From positions 1 through 64,000 of the forward strand of contig PLDW01000143.1 in NCBI GenBank assembly GCA_003136315.1: 64,000 nt of DNA. The letters are read 5' to 3'. This document shows positions 45,803-54,976 of this stretch, piece after piece. Position numbers and translations under genes: made by a program. Numbering within the stretch: position 1 is the stretch's first letter; every line of letters starts with the position of its first letter. This DNA comes from Gemmataceae bacterium. GTDB taxonomy: Bacteria > Planctomycetota > Planctomycetia > Gemmatales > Gemmataceae. Under the pieces are notes generated by a model, which worked only from the letters and a program-made list of their open reading frames with translations, did not search any database and was not told where the DNA came from.

Positions 45803-47665
45803 ATGGCGAAGGGAGACAGGTGGTCCGACGACCAAAACGTCCAGGTACGCGAGATGCGAAACGCCGAAACGGTTTTGGGAGTCATTCGTGAACGTGGCAG
45901 ACGAAGGCTGCCGCTGGAGGACATCTATCGGCAACTGTACAACCGCGAGCTTTACCTCCGTGCCTACGGGAGGATCTACCGCAACGACGGTGCGATGACC
46001 CCCGGTTCGACGCCGGAGACCGTGGATGCCATGTCGCTGGAGAAAATCGGTGCGATCATCGGCTTGCTTCGCGAGGAACGCTACCGCTGGACTCCAGTCC
46101 GACGGACGTACATCCCCAAGAAATCGGGGAAGTTGCGGCCTCTCGGGATCCCGACCTGGTCGGATAAATTGCTGCAAGAAGTGATCCGCTCCCTCCTGGA
46201 AGCGTATTACGAGCCGCAGTTCAGCCGGCACTCCCACGGTTTTCGACCCGGCCGAGGGTGTCACACCGCCCTGGGGGAGATCACTCAACATTGGAGAGGG
46301 GTCAAGTGGTATATCGAGGGCGACATTGTTCAATGTTTCGACCGGCTGGATCATTCGGTCCTGCTGAGCGCGCTGAACGAGAGGCTCCACGATCACCGCT
46401 TCTTGCGGTTACTGTCCAACTTGCTTCAGGCCGGATATTTGGAGGACTGGAAGTATCACGGCACGCTCAGCGGTAGCCCGCAGGGCGGGGTGATCAGTCC
46501 GATCCTTTCAAACGTCTACCTGGACAGGCTGGATCAGTTCGCCGAGTCGGTGTTGCTCCCGGCTTACAACCACGGAGACCGACGGAAGCCGCACCCGCCT
46601 TACATGGCGCTCCTGAACGCGGCGCGAAGACATTGGGATGCGGGACACCCCGACGAAGCCCGGCGGCAGCGTCAGCAGGCGCAGCGTCTGGCCTCACGGG
46701 ATCCCAACGACCCGAACTTCCGCCGCCTCTGGTACGTCCGGTATGCGGACGACTTCCTGCTGGGCTTCAGTGGGCCGCGAGAAGAAGCCGAACGGATCAA
46801 GCAGCGACTGCAAGGGTTCTTGCGCGAGACTCTCAAGCTGGAACTCTCACAGGAGAAGACGCTGATCACCCACGCCCGAACGGAAGCGGCGCGGTTCCTC
46901 GGCTACGAGATCGTCACCTTGGACGCCGACTGCAAGCATGACCACCGCGGTCAGCGTTGCATCAATGGCGCACCGGGGCTGAAGGTTCCCGCGGCAGTCA
47001 TCCGCGAGAAGTGCTCTCGGTACATGCGACGAGGCAAACCCATCCACCTGGCCGCTCGATTGCAAGAAACGGATTTCAGCATCGTCACCCAGTACCAGGC
47101 GGAATATCGGGGCCTCGTGCAATACTACCTGTTGGCCTTCAACGTCCACCGCCTGTGGCAACTCCACTGGGTCACGAGCTTGTCGCTGGTGAAGACGCTG
47201 GCGAACAAGTTCCGGACGTCCGCGCGGCAGGTCCGCCGGAAGTACCAGACGACCATCGACACGCCCCACGGCACCTTGAAGGTGCTGGAGGTCGTCGTCG
47301 AACGCGGCGGGACCAAGAAGGCACTGGTAGCGCGTTTCGGGGGTATCGAACTGCGGTGGCAGAAAAGCGCCACCCTCGACGACCGGCCCAAGGACGTCTT
47401 CAGTGTCCGGAGCGAGGTGGTGCAACGCCTTCTGGCGAGGAAGTGCGAGCTGTGCGGGGCAGAAGGGGACTGTCAAGTTCACCACGTCCGCAAGCTGGCT
47501 GACCTGAGCCGACCAGGTCGCAGCGAGAAACCGCTGTGGGTCAAGCGGATGGCGGCCCGCCGCCGCAAGACGCTGGTCGTTTGCCGACAATGCCACGAGG
47601 CCATTCACCGCGAACGGCCGAAGCGGCATGCGTTCAAGACGGAGACCACCGGAGAGCTGCGGTGA
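45803..47665 (+). CDS. ltrA: Group II intron reverse transcriptase/maturase with HNH endonuclease
   Basis: 620 aa from an ATG at 45803. The RT domain has RPLGIPTWSDKLLQEVI, EGDIVQCFDRLDH (motif 3 aspartate), GSPQGGVISPILSNV at 224-238 and the catalytic YADD at 314-317. Domain X follows (QYQAEYRGLVQYYLLAFNVH). An HNH endonuclease is at about 545-600, with Cys pairs CELCG and VCRQC around HH. All catalytic residues are present, so the intron may be active for splicing and retrohoming. The stop codon (47663-47665) lies inside domain V of its own intron. The gene symbol is by analogy with LtrA. Confidence 0.9.
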   Translation: MAKGDRWSDDQNVQVREMRNAETVLGVIRERGRRRLPLEDIYRQLYNRELYLRAYGRIYRNDGAMTPGSTPETVDAMSLEKIGAIIGLLREERYRWTPVRRTYIPKKSGKLRPLGIPTWSDKLLQEVIRSLLEAYYEPQFSRHSHGFRPGRGCHTALGEITQHWRGVKWYIEGDIVQCFDRLDHSVLLSALNERLHDHRFLRLLSNLLQAGYLEDWKYHGTLSGSPQGGVISPILSNVYLDRLDQFAESVLLPAYNHGDRRKPHPPYMALLNAARRHWDAGHPDEARRQRQQAQRLASRDPNDPNFRRLWYVRYADDFLLGFSGPREEAERIKQRLQGFLRETLKLELSQEKTLITHARTEAARFLGYEIVTLDADCKHDHRGQRCINGAPGLKVPAAVIREKCSRYMRRGKPIHLAARLQETDFSIVTQYQAEYRGLVQYYLLAFNVHRLWQLHWVTSLSLVKTLANKFRTSARQVRRKYQTTIDTPHGTLKVLEVVVERGGTKKALVARFGGIELRWQKSATLDDRPKDVFSVRSEVVQRLLARKCELCGAEGDCQVHHVRKLADLSRPGRSEKPLWVKRMAARRRKTLVVCRQCHEAIHRERPKRHAFKTETTGELR

Positions 47666-47689
47666 GATCGAAAGACTCATGCCCGGTTC
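47654..47689 (+). ncRNA. Inner-intron domain V
   Basis: A 36-nt hairpin begins GAGCTG (AGC triad) and closes with CGGTTC. A GAAA tetraloop is at the tip (ATCGAAAGA) and the upper stem pairs GTGAG with CTCAT. One C-C mismatch lies in the basal stem. The last four maturase codons and its TGA are within this hairpin. Confidence 0.7.
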
Positions 47690-47810
47690 GGAGAGGGGCC
47701 GTCGGAAAAGTGCCGCAAGGCAACTCGTCGGCGGCCTACTCTACTGCCCGTCCGGTTCGGGAGGGGGCGGTTGGATTCCCTTGGTAACAAGGGTTGGCCG
47801 CCTACCTCAT

Positions 47811-48096
47811 AGTTTAACGGTTCGGTTACGGAGTCGCCGAGAGCATCCTTGGTGAGGGCCTGGAGCCGCAACCGACCCGTCGGTCCAACCACGTCTGTTG
47901 TTGGCCACCATCGCCTCGCCGATTGCCGATCGGCCAACCGAAGTCCAAAGCGAGCTGCGAGTTGTCCATAACAGAGTACTCGAACAGGACGGGACGACCC
48001 CGCCCCGCTACCGGCTCAAGCCATCACCGCACGCAGGTCGCCGCCGGCACCGACCATCCCTGCGGTTTTCGACCACTCGCCGCGATGTCGCCCCGG
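47811..48096. other. Gene-free spacer after the intron pair
   Basis: About 285 bp between the outer intron's 3' end and the GAF-protein stop. No motif-bearing frame, repeat or clear terminator was found. Confidence 0.5.
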
Positions 48097-50595
48097 TTAC
48101 TTTGGATTCGATTGCGGTTCCAGGGAGTGGCGGACCAGCAACGAGGTGCCCTTCAAGGTGTTCACCAGCGGGGACATGAACTCGGGGTTGACGGTGGCGC
48201 AGTAAGCGTCCCGTGGTGCCCGGCGGGGGGGGGGCCGCGACCCGATCGGGGTGTTGGATATCGGCACCAGGAACGCGTCGCGGATGAGGAGCGAGTCGAA
48301 TATCATCAGCGGGTTCGGGTGGTGGTACTTCAGCCAAAGGACCCCGAAGCATCTCTCGTTGTCGATTAGCGGGATGCCGATCAGACATAGCGTTTGTTCG
48401 CCGGTGCGCACGGGACTCAGGAGGATTTTCTCAAGCAGAAGGGGGTCCGAGGGTGCCTCCCAGCCCGGCGTCCGGTCGTCGCACCAGACGAGCACACGGT
48501 ACGAGTCCCACTGGCCGGGAGTGATGTCGGTGAGGCACACGACCCGTCGGGTCCGCGCGACGCGACTCGTCCACCCGTTGGCCCGCGGCCCCTCGTGAGG
48601 CTCGGGTGGCGACGACACCACGGCGGTGAACCGGAACTCGGACGAGATCTCCTCGACCCGCCACAACAGGCCAGCATACGCCCGGAACGTGCACAGCGTC
48701 CGGTCGTACCAGTCGCGGACGACGGCCGGGCTCGGCTTCCGCGAGCGAAGGATGTCGTACATCGAAGCAAGCTCCTCGCTCAGTCGCCGTCGTAGGCACC
48801 CGCGCCACGCCTGGGCGACCGGGTTGACAACTAGGGAGAGGAGGATGAGCTGGCTTTGGGTGAACGCGTGCGGCCGGAAGCACTCGACGTTGAGCACCGC
48901 GAAGAACTCGTCGCCGGCGAACATCGGGACGGCGATCTCGCTCCGCACCCGGGGGTCGAGGCGGATGGGGAGGCCGGCGATGTGGGGCGCGTTCACGTCG
49001 GGGATGCGGATGGCCCGGCGGTGGAGGGCCACCCACGAGACGACGCCCTCGCACTGGAGGGCGTCGTGGTACTTCAGGTGAGCAGCCTCAGGGTCGGCCG
49101 GCACTGCCCCGGCGTGGGCGACCGGGTAAAGGAGGTACTCCTCGGGGTTGAACCCACTGAGGGTGGCGAGTCCCTCGTCCGGGCGGACCCCCAGCACCTC
49201 CATCACGTTCGCCAGGAACCGATGCAGGCACGCCCCGAGGCACTCCTCGAACGACCCTTTCGACTCGGCCGCCGGTAGCTCGGCCAGTTCGTTCGCCGTG
49301 TGGAGCAGGAGCGCCGCCAGGCGCGAGTCGATCGGAGAACAGAACTCGGTCTTGAACCGCGGGTACAATCTTGCCAGGTTGTCCTTGAGCCGCCGCAGGT
49401 AGGCACGAATTCGGTTCCCAAAGACAACCTCACGCTTGAAGTTGAGGTACACCGACAGGCAAAGCCGCGTGCCGGACCGACCGTGCAGCAGAGCCAGCCC
49501 CTTCAACTCTTCCCGGACGAAGTACGCCCCGTAAATCCTCTTGTCTGGGTCGTTGAGCATCCGGGTGTACTCCCGAAACTGCATCCGACCCCGCGCGGTG
49601 ATGAACCAGCGGTTCATCGGCAACCGCCGCAGGGCCGAGATCGGGGACGTGCAGAGGACGATGTCGTCCCGCGAGGCACCGGCCAAGTCGTCGGCCGCCC
49701 CACGATCCGACACCTCGAACCCGTCCTTCCCGGGGAACGCCCAATGAGCTGACCCGAAGCCCCAGAACCCGTCGAGCATTTCGCGGTATTTCACCCCCTC
49801 AGCGAGCACGACCCGGTAGTCCTCTTCGGAGGCCGGGTCAAGTACGCACATCATGTACCCAGACGCGCCAAGGTCGGCCACCGCCCGGTCGAGTAGGCGG
49901 CGGGCGCGGGCGGTGGCCGACGGGGCCAGCAGTCGGTCAGCTGCAGCCCGGTCGGCGGTCGCAGCCACGACTCCGGCAGAGGCCGTGACCCACTCTGCGA
50001 GGGGTGGGGGCGGGTTGCGGGTCGCAGCCGGGACGGCCAGATCACGGGCTGCCGATGCGATACGGCCGAACGCGGTCTCCGGGAACGCATCGGCGACGGC
50101 CTCAGCCGACGCGACCAGTTGCGACAACGAGACAGCCCGGGAGTTCGACGGGTGAGGGGACGCGGACTTCGGACGGGCGGGGCAGATCCGCCGACGGGAA
50201 GGCTTATCAACGAACCACGATACTACGGATTTGGGAAACCCGAGCGCCAGGAATTCCCGCACGGCCGCAGCTGGGCACTCGACTTCGATCAGTCCGTAGA
50301 CCGGCTGGCCGACGAGCTTGCCTCGGATCGGGTCCTTGCTCGCCAGCCAGCGGCCTAAGTACTGCTCCCACGTGTGACCGGCTGCATCGGGGGTCGTGGC
50401 CGGTTGAGAGAGGACGTCGAGAGGGCGGCACAGGATTTCGAGCGTGACCACCTCGCCCGGGTGGCTCTCGACGTACCGGGCGAGCGGTTTCGGCCAGCGC
50501 AGAGGAGTTGGTTGCTGCGAACGTTGATCCGAAGGCTTCTCCGAGGGCTGGTGCTCGGTCGGGAGAGGCTCGTGAATTGGGTCGGGATCGGACAT
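48097..50595 (-). CDS. GAF-domain sensor-like protein, 832 aa
   Basis: 832 aa from an ATG at 50595. The N-terminal 60 residues are polar. The middle has an Ala-rich helical part and a beta-rich part. From about residue 480 there is a GAF-like domain (GVVSWVALHRRAIRIPDVNA ... IAVPMFAGDEFFAVLNVECF), and a second GAF-like region lies near the C-terminus (LCLIGIPLIDNERCFGVLWL). It has no histidine kinase or output domain, so it should be a ligand or redox sensor acting through a partner. A run of ten G (48225-48234) lies within the C-terminal coding region. It follows the protease gene by 116 bp on the same strand. Confidence 0.7.
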   Translation of the reverse strand: MSDPDPIHEPLPTEHQPSEKPSDQRSQQPTPLRWPKPLARYVESHPGEVVTLEILCRPLDVLSQPATTPDAAGHTWEQYLGRWLASKDPIRGKLVGQPVYGLIEVECPAAAVREFLALGFPKSVVSWFVDKPSRRRICPARPKSASPHPSNSRAVSLSQLVASAEAVADAFPETAFGRIASAARDLAVPAATRNPPPPLAEWVTASAGVVAATADRAAADRLLAPSATARARRLLDRAVADLGASGYMMCVLDPASEEDYRVVLAEGVKYREMLDGFWGFGSAHWAFPGKDGFEVSDRGAADDLAGASRDDIVLCTSPISALRRLPMNRWFITARGRMQFREYTRMLNDPDKRIYGAYFVREELKGLALLHGRSGTRLCLSVYLNFKREVVFGNRIRAYLRRLKDNLARLYPRFKTEFCSPIDSRLAALLLHTANELAELPAAESKGSFEECLGACLHRFLANVMEVLGVRPDEGLATLSGFNPEEYLLYPVAHAGAVPADPEAAHLKYHDALQCEGVVSWVALHRRAIRIPDVNAPHIAGLPIRLDPRVRSEIAVPMFAGDEFFAVLNVECFRPHAFTQSQLILLSLVVNPVAQAWRGCLRRRLSEELASMYDILRSRKPSPAVVRDWYDRTLCTFRAYAGLLWRVEEISSEFRFTAVVSSPPEPHEGPRANGWTSRVARTRRVVCLTDITPGQWDSYRVLVWCDDRTPGWEAPSDPLLLEKILLSPVRTGEQTLCLIGIPLIDNERCFGVLWLKYHHPNPLMIFDSLLIRDAFLVPISNTPIGSRPPPRRAPRDAYCATVNPEFMSPLVNTLKGTSLLVRHSLEPQSNPK

Positions 50596-50711
50596 AAAAC
50601 TGCCATTGTAGGGAGAGCGACTTCTCACCCGAGCACAATAGATCACACTGCGAGTCAGACTACAACCCTAGAACAAGATCATTGCCGGCACACCGCGTCC
50701 GTTAGTAGCGA

Positions 50712-51656
50712 TTACACGGGGTCTAAGGGGTGTGCGAGTTCGGCAAGAAAGCTCTGGACGTTAACACACCGCCGCGGCGGTGCAAGTGTGGAGCGCGAGT
50801 CGAGCACGGGGTCCCCTGTGGCGGCCAAAGCTCGGCGGACGCGGCCAATCTCGTCAGCGGTGAGCGGTTGGGGCGGGACGGCAAGCAGTCGCTCGATGCC
50901 GAGGGAGGCGATGCCGCTCGTCCGGGCGGTAGCAACTGACGTACCGCGGAGGGTGTTGACATCGCAGTACGCGTGCGGGACGTGGTGGACGCGTCCGGTG
51001 CGGCTGCGGCGGGTGCAACAGAGCGAGTCGTCGCACCGATAATAGGTCTCGTCGCGCCACTCTGCGGCCCCAACGGTGAACCCGCGGTGGGCGCTCCCCG
51101 GCAGCGGGGTCTGTTGGTCGGGCCGGCCTGGGTCCGCGTTTCCGGCGGTCGTCACCACCAGCTTACCTCGGTCCCGGAGCCGGGCGAACACGTCGTTGAA
51201 CGTGTGCGTCAGGTCCCGGATGACAGGAGCGGCCGCCCCCCTCATCGTCACCGATAGGTTGACAACCGACACATCCGGCCGGTTCTCGACATGTTTCAGG
51301 GCCTGCAAGAGTGGCCGGCACGCCACCATCGGCGACGGGGACCTTACCACCGTTAGCCGGTAAACGTACAGCTCGATCGACGGGACCAGACCGCCCTTAG
51401 GTTCACCCAGTTGTTCGGCCATGAGGGTGCCATGACCGTGCTGGTCACCGAGCCGGTCGTATAGCCACCAGCCGGTCCCGCCACCCCGCGCATAGATCTG
51501 ATCACATCCTTCGTGGTGACACACCCATACCTCGCGGACGGTCCGCTGCAGCCAGTCTGTGCGGAGCTTGATCCCCCCATCTATCAGGGCGACGCCGACA
51601 GTGGGGCGGGACGGCCCAGGCGGGGCGGTCGCGGTGTCGAGCGAAGGATTCGACAT
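50712..51656 (-). CDS. Cytoplasmic subtilisin-like (S8) serine protease
   Basis: 314 aa from an ATG at 51656. Triad residues are recognisable: Asp26 (GVALIDGG), His75 (HGHGTLMA) and Ser240 (RGTSVATA), with the oxyanion Asn at about 173 (TAGNAD). It has no signal peptide or propeptide, and is shorter than secreted subtilases (~380+). Four Cys (CDDSLCC; YCD) are close together and may bind metal. A protease without export signals next to a GAF sensor gene, divergent from an ECF sigma gene, suggests regulated intracellular proteolysis or a suicide effector. Confidence 0.8.
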   Translation of the reverse strand: MSNPSLDTATAPPGPSRPTVGVALIDGGIKLRTDWLQRTVREVWVCHHEGCDQIYARGGGTGWWLYDRLGDQHGHGTLMAEQLGEPKGGLVPSIELYVYRLTVVRSPSPMVACRPLLQALKHVENRPDVSVVNLSVTMRGAAAPVIRDLTHTFNDVFARLRDRGKLVVTTAGNADPGRPDQQTPLPGSAHRGFTVGAAEWRDETYYRCDDSLCCTRRSRTGRVHHVPHAYCDVNTLRGTSVATARTSGIASLGIERLLAVPPQPLTADEIGRVRRALAATGDPVLDSRSTLAPPRRCVNVQSFLAELAHPLDPV

Positions 51657-52211
51657 GGCTGGGCGGGTCCCTTCAAACTGTCGGCTGCTTGAGTCGGAAA
51701 GTGTTGAATACAGTAATGAGGCGGCCGCTGCCAGGCAATTCAGGTTCTACGGGATTCTTGGGGAGGTTTCAGGATAGTCTGTATCGAAGATGGCGCAATT
51801 TATATAAGGATATCGAGTTACGACGATACAGCTCCTTGATTACTCACTAGCTTCCCGTAACACTCTATATTTTTTCCATAAGTCCAGGTCCAGAAAGCAG
51901 TTACGGTGAATCATTGGGATAGTCAACAATTTTCTTGCTTTCCATAAGTTTATTTTCTGCAATAACTTGCGCCACCAATATGATATTTTCCGAGAAACAA
52001 CTGATTGCTGTGGACGCCTGGCGATTCCCTCAACTTTTGCGGAGAGCCGCAATTACGAATTCTACGGCTGGTCGGCGAATTTCGACCGCAGTCAGTGTTT
52101 TTCACTGCACCGGACGGCCGCGCTCTCGACACCGGGGCGGGGTGAAAAAATCCGGCCCGGCTGCGTTATACTGCAAGAGAACCGGATGTCCCAACCCGCG
52201 GAGGCTCGGGC
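51657..52211. promoter_or_regulatory. AT-rich divergent promoter region
   Basis: A 555-bp spacer, clearly more AT-rich than its surroundings between 51780 and 52010, separates the minus-strand protease from the plus-strand sigma operon. It contains two direct copies of TTTCCATAAGT (about 51874 and 51942). A 70-codon minus-strand frame here is Lys/Arg/Trp-rich and is not supported as a gene. Both divergent promoters should be inside. Confidence 0.5.
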
Positions 52212-52751
52212 ATGGGGGTTTCACCCGATCTCCAGAAGTGGTCTGCCCGCTACGAGCGGGAGGGATACGGATGCGGGGCGGTGTTCAACCTGATCGTCCG
52301 ATGGGGCACCCACCCGGCTGCCGCCACCGAGCTGATGACCGAGGCACGTCAGGAGGCCGTGACCCGGATCCTGTACGCCTACGCGCGGGCGCCGAGGCAC
52401 TTCAGGGACTACCGCCATTTCGCCAACTCTGTCACCCAGGCGGCGGCCAATTGGCTCCGCGACCAGCGGCGGCGGAACCGGGGTGTGGTCGGCATTTTCG
52501 ACAACGAGTTCGCCGCTCTTGAGACCGACCCCCGCGAGCAGGTGGTGAGGCAGGCGTTCGAGCGGCTTGTCCCGACTGACCAGGAGATCATCGGGTTCGG
52601 GGTACTTCAGGGGTGGACGCTCGACGAACTGGCCGACAAGTTTCTGCCCCGCGACGAGGCGTCAGCGAACGCCCGTCGGCTTAGGGTCCGCCGCCAGCTC
52701 GTCGCCGCCCTCACCCGGCTCCGCATTCAGTACGAGGAATTAGACCGCTGA
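52212..52751 (+). CDS. ECF-type sigma factor
   Basis: 179 aa from an ATG at 52212 with GGAGG upstream. Region 2 spans roughly residues 40-90 (MTEARQEAVTRILYAYARAP, then FANSVTQAAANWLRDQRRRN). Region 4 is near the C-terminus (RLVPTDQEIIGFGVLQGWTL followed by DELADKF and a basic recognition helix). No anti-sigma gene follows; the next two genes are of unknown function. It is likely the regulator of this divergent module. Confidence 0.75.
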   Translation: MGVSPDLQKWSARYEREGYGCGAVFNLIVRWGTHPAAATELMTEARQEAVTRILYAYARAPRHFRDYRHFANSVTQAAANWLRDQRRRNRGVVGIFDNEFAALETDPREQVVRQAFERLVPTDQEIIGFGVLQGWTLDELADKFLPRDEASANARRLRVRRQLVAALTRLRIQYEELDR

Positions 52752-52802
52752 CAACCCGCCATCCCCCCTCACCCCCCTGGTGAAGACCTCCGGAGCCACA
52801 AC

Positions 52803-53255
52803 ATGCCTCTGCCCTATCTCTACCCCGAGTGGCTCTACAACCTCAAGCGGCGGCGGTTCGCCCTCCTCCGGGAGCTGCGCAACCAGCTCGCCCACTGGAT
52901 GTTCGACCAGCGGTTCTGGCTGTCGGACGACGAGTGCAAATTGCTGCTGCAGCAGACGGTCGATAGCCTCGGGGAAACGCCCAGCCTCCACCACGCCTTC
53001 CTCCGGCGGGACGAGCTGACGTTCGCGGAGTTCGAGAAGCTGTACGAGGATGAGGCATTCCTGTGCCTGGTTCAGGCGTACCTCAAGTCCGAGAAGGGGT
53101 ACCGGCGGCTCACGGACGCAGTGGTCGGCCTGACCCCGCAAGAGATCGACCTGCTCTGCGAAGTGTACCGAGACCGGACCCGCGACCCGGCTGCGGAACC
53201 GATACGGTCCCGGGTCGACGCCGCCCTCGCGAAGTTCTTCCTGCCGCCCTACTAA
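52803..53255 (+). CDS. Unknown protein of the sigma operon, 150 aa
   Basis: 150 aa from an ATG at 52803 with GGAG 8 nt upstream. Helical, charged, no signal peptide or membrane segment (NLKRRRFALLRELRNQLAHW; FAEFEKLYEDEAFLCLVQAY). It follows the sigma gene by 51 bp and precedes the 329-aa gene by 19 bp. It could be a cytoplasmic anti-sigma-like or adaptor protein; the sequence alone does not show this. Confidence 0.6.
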   Translation: MPLPYLYPEWLYNLKRRRFALLRELRNQLAHWMFDQRFWLSDDECKLLLQQTVDSLGETPSLHHAFLRRDELTFAEFEKLYEDEAFLCLVQAYLKSEKGYRRLTDAVVGLTPQEIDLLCEVYRDRTRDPAAEPIRSRVDAALAKFFLPPY

Positions 53256-53274
53256 CCCCTCCTGGAGACCAGAC

Positions 53275-54264
53275 ATGACCGCGATCGCGACAGCCGCGCA
53301 GCGCAAGAAGGGACCCGATCTCGTGGGGGACCTCCGGATCGCGGAGGCCCGGGAGTCCGGGCCACCTCGGGTACCGGCGGCCACCATCCCGGATGCGCGG
53401 GCCTACCTGACGTTCGTGCTGGTTGACGCCCCGAACGGGCTGCTACCCCACCTCCGCTGGCTCGAGACACTGTACTTCTCCCGGTTCGAGGCCCCGCTCG
53501 GCCGGCGTCTTGCCGGCCAGGACCGATACGCCGCTCCGGTCGCCTCCCCAGCATTCGTCCATCGGAACCCGCTCCCGGAGCCGCAGGCGGTCGCCCTGCT
53601 CGATCGCGGCCCGGACGCCCTGGCCGAGCCGGACGTCTTTCCGGACGGAGAGGCGGTGAGCCTGGCCCGGCTCCTGCTCAACCCAGCCGCGCTGTGGGAT
53701 TTGGCCGACCACATTGGCTACCAGCTGCCCGACGCCTGGATCCCGGCCCTGGAAGCATCCGGCCGGGAGCTCGCCGCCGAACTGGGCATCACCTTCGAAG
53801 AGTCGTGGGAGCCTGAGGACGACCAGCCGGTCTCGGTCGACGAAAACATGTACGAGGTCATTCCGGCCACGGTAATCCCGTACGAGCTGAGCGGACAGAC
53901 GGTCGTGGTCGAGTTCGAGGGACCCGAGGGTGCGGCGGCGCGGCGAAGGCTCGCGGCCGACCTGTTCGGTGACCCCGCGGCCGACTTCACAGTCCGGCTG
54001 CGCGTCCGGCGCGGGTTCCGCATCGCGATGGAGGTCGAGCCCGCACCCTGGGTGAAGCCGCTTACCCTTCGCGTCAAGTTGCCATCGGGCGATGTGAGGG
54101 AGTTCGTGGTCCCGGCCGGGTCTGCCGGAGAAGCCCCCACGTCTGCGGGCCGGTCGTCGCCGGCATCCGAGCCGGTTCCGCCGTCCGTTTTCCCACTGGC
54201 CCTGGCTGTCTTCCAGTCCCGGGACGGGTTCGATTGCGTCGACGTCCGATCGGCTAGGGGCTGA
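53275..54264 (+). CDS. Unknown protein of the sigma operon, 329 aa
   Basis: 329 aa from an ATG at 53275 with GGAG 7 nt upstream. The N-terminal half is helical with Pro-rich turns. The middle is very acidic (EESWEPEDDQPVSVDENMYE). The C-terminal third is beta-rich (TVVVEFEGPEGAAARRRLAA; FTVRLRVRRGFRIAMEVE). No membrane helix or enzyme motif was seen. Its place in the sigma operon opposite the protease gene suggests a substrate or target of the protease, as a testable idea only. Confidence 0.6.
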   Translation: MTAIATAAQRKKGPDLVGDLRIAEARESGPPRVPAATIPDARAYLTFVLVDAPNGLLPHLRWLETLYFSRFEAPLGRRLAGQDRYAAPVASPAFVHRNPLPEPQAVALLDRGPDALAEPDVFPDGEAVSLARLLLNPAALWDLADHIGYQLPDAWIPALEASGRELAAELGITFEESWEPEDDQPVSVDENMYEVIPATVIPYELSGQTVVVEFEGPEGAAARRRLAADLFGDPAADFTVRLRVRRGFRIAMEVEPAPWVKPLTLRVKLPSGDVREFVVPAGSAGEAPTSAGRSSPASEPVPPSVFPLALAVFQSRDGFDCVDVRSARG

Positions 54265-54976
54265 CGCGCCCTGGCCGCTCGAACCGGCGCACGTTCAGGC
54301 TCTCTGATCTGAGTATTTCGTTGAGGCACTCTGCCCCTTCGGACAGACTGACGCTTACCCGTCCAGTATCGCGTCCGAGTCCACAACCTCCCCGCAAGAG
54401 ACAGGTTCGGAACCGAGACTTTTCGGAGACCGGTGAGAGGACCGCGAGCGGTCGCGGCGGCCGGCTTCGACCTCAAACCTCGTCAAGCCGATCGACCCGG
54501 CCGACCTGATCACCTCATTGGGTTGGATTACTCGCTCCGACGTCATGCACGCACGTGTTACTTACGTCGGTCATATCGACCGATGCACCGCTCCGACATG
54601 AAGCCACGCCGGGATGAACTCATCCGGCCCTCGAAAATCGCTGCAGCACTGAAGGAAAATGGCTCGGGAAACGACACTACTCGGAGCAGAGAATCGATCA
54701 ACTCTGGTCCGTATTCGATGTTTCGGGTAAGGCCCTGAGAAGAACCAGATTGTTCAGCGAAGGCAGCAGCGGCAGTCGTTGACAAGCCGTGAAGGCCCTG
54801 TTGACCCCTCGCGTTTTGCCCCCGGCGAGACTTCGTCGGTGCATAACATCCTGGTACTCCTTCCTCACAGCCGTATTCCCTCATGTGGCCTTACTGGAAC
54901 GACTTGAGTTCTCCTTACCGAAGATGTACTCATGCCGAAGTCGAGGTACTTGCCGAGATCCAGAGCCGTCTCTGGC

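Larger units (their letters stand above)
45344..47744 (+). mobile_element. Inner group II intron with maturase
   Basis: It begins GTGCGCCGCGG at 45344, like the outer intron (GTGCGCCGTGG), and ends CTCTAC at 47744 (AY). The boundaries are fixed independently by the fact that removing exactly this segment restores a canonical 34-nt domain V in the outer intron. It carries the reverse transcriptase gene in domain IV, domain V at 47654-47689 and domain VI to 47744 with a bulged A in CCTACTC. The two introns are related in domain I, so this is insertion of one class member into another. Confidence 0.8.
44745..47810 (+). mobile_element. Outer group II intron (ORF-less), split by an inner intron
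   Basis: The 5' end is GTGCG at 44745 and the 3' end is CTCAT at 47810 (terminal AY). Domains I-IV occupy 44745-45323 with no maturase gene. Domain V is split: 45324-45343 and 47745-47758 join to exactly 34 nt, with the AGC triad, GAAA tetraloop, CG bulge and closed 8-bp basal stem. Domain VI follows at 47759-47810, with a bulged A in CCTACC. Domain I sequence around 45128-45190 resembles the inner intron at 45729-45790. It would need the inner intron to splice first. The exact 5' boundary is inferred from GTGCG. Confidence 0.75.

Noticed and set aside
51840-52052. 70-codon minus-strand gene in the AT-rich spacer
   Set aside because: No ribosome binding site, and a composition expected from AT-rich non-coding DNA. 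It occupies the divergent promoter region.
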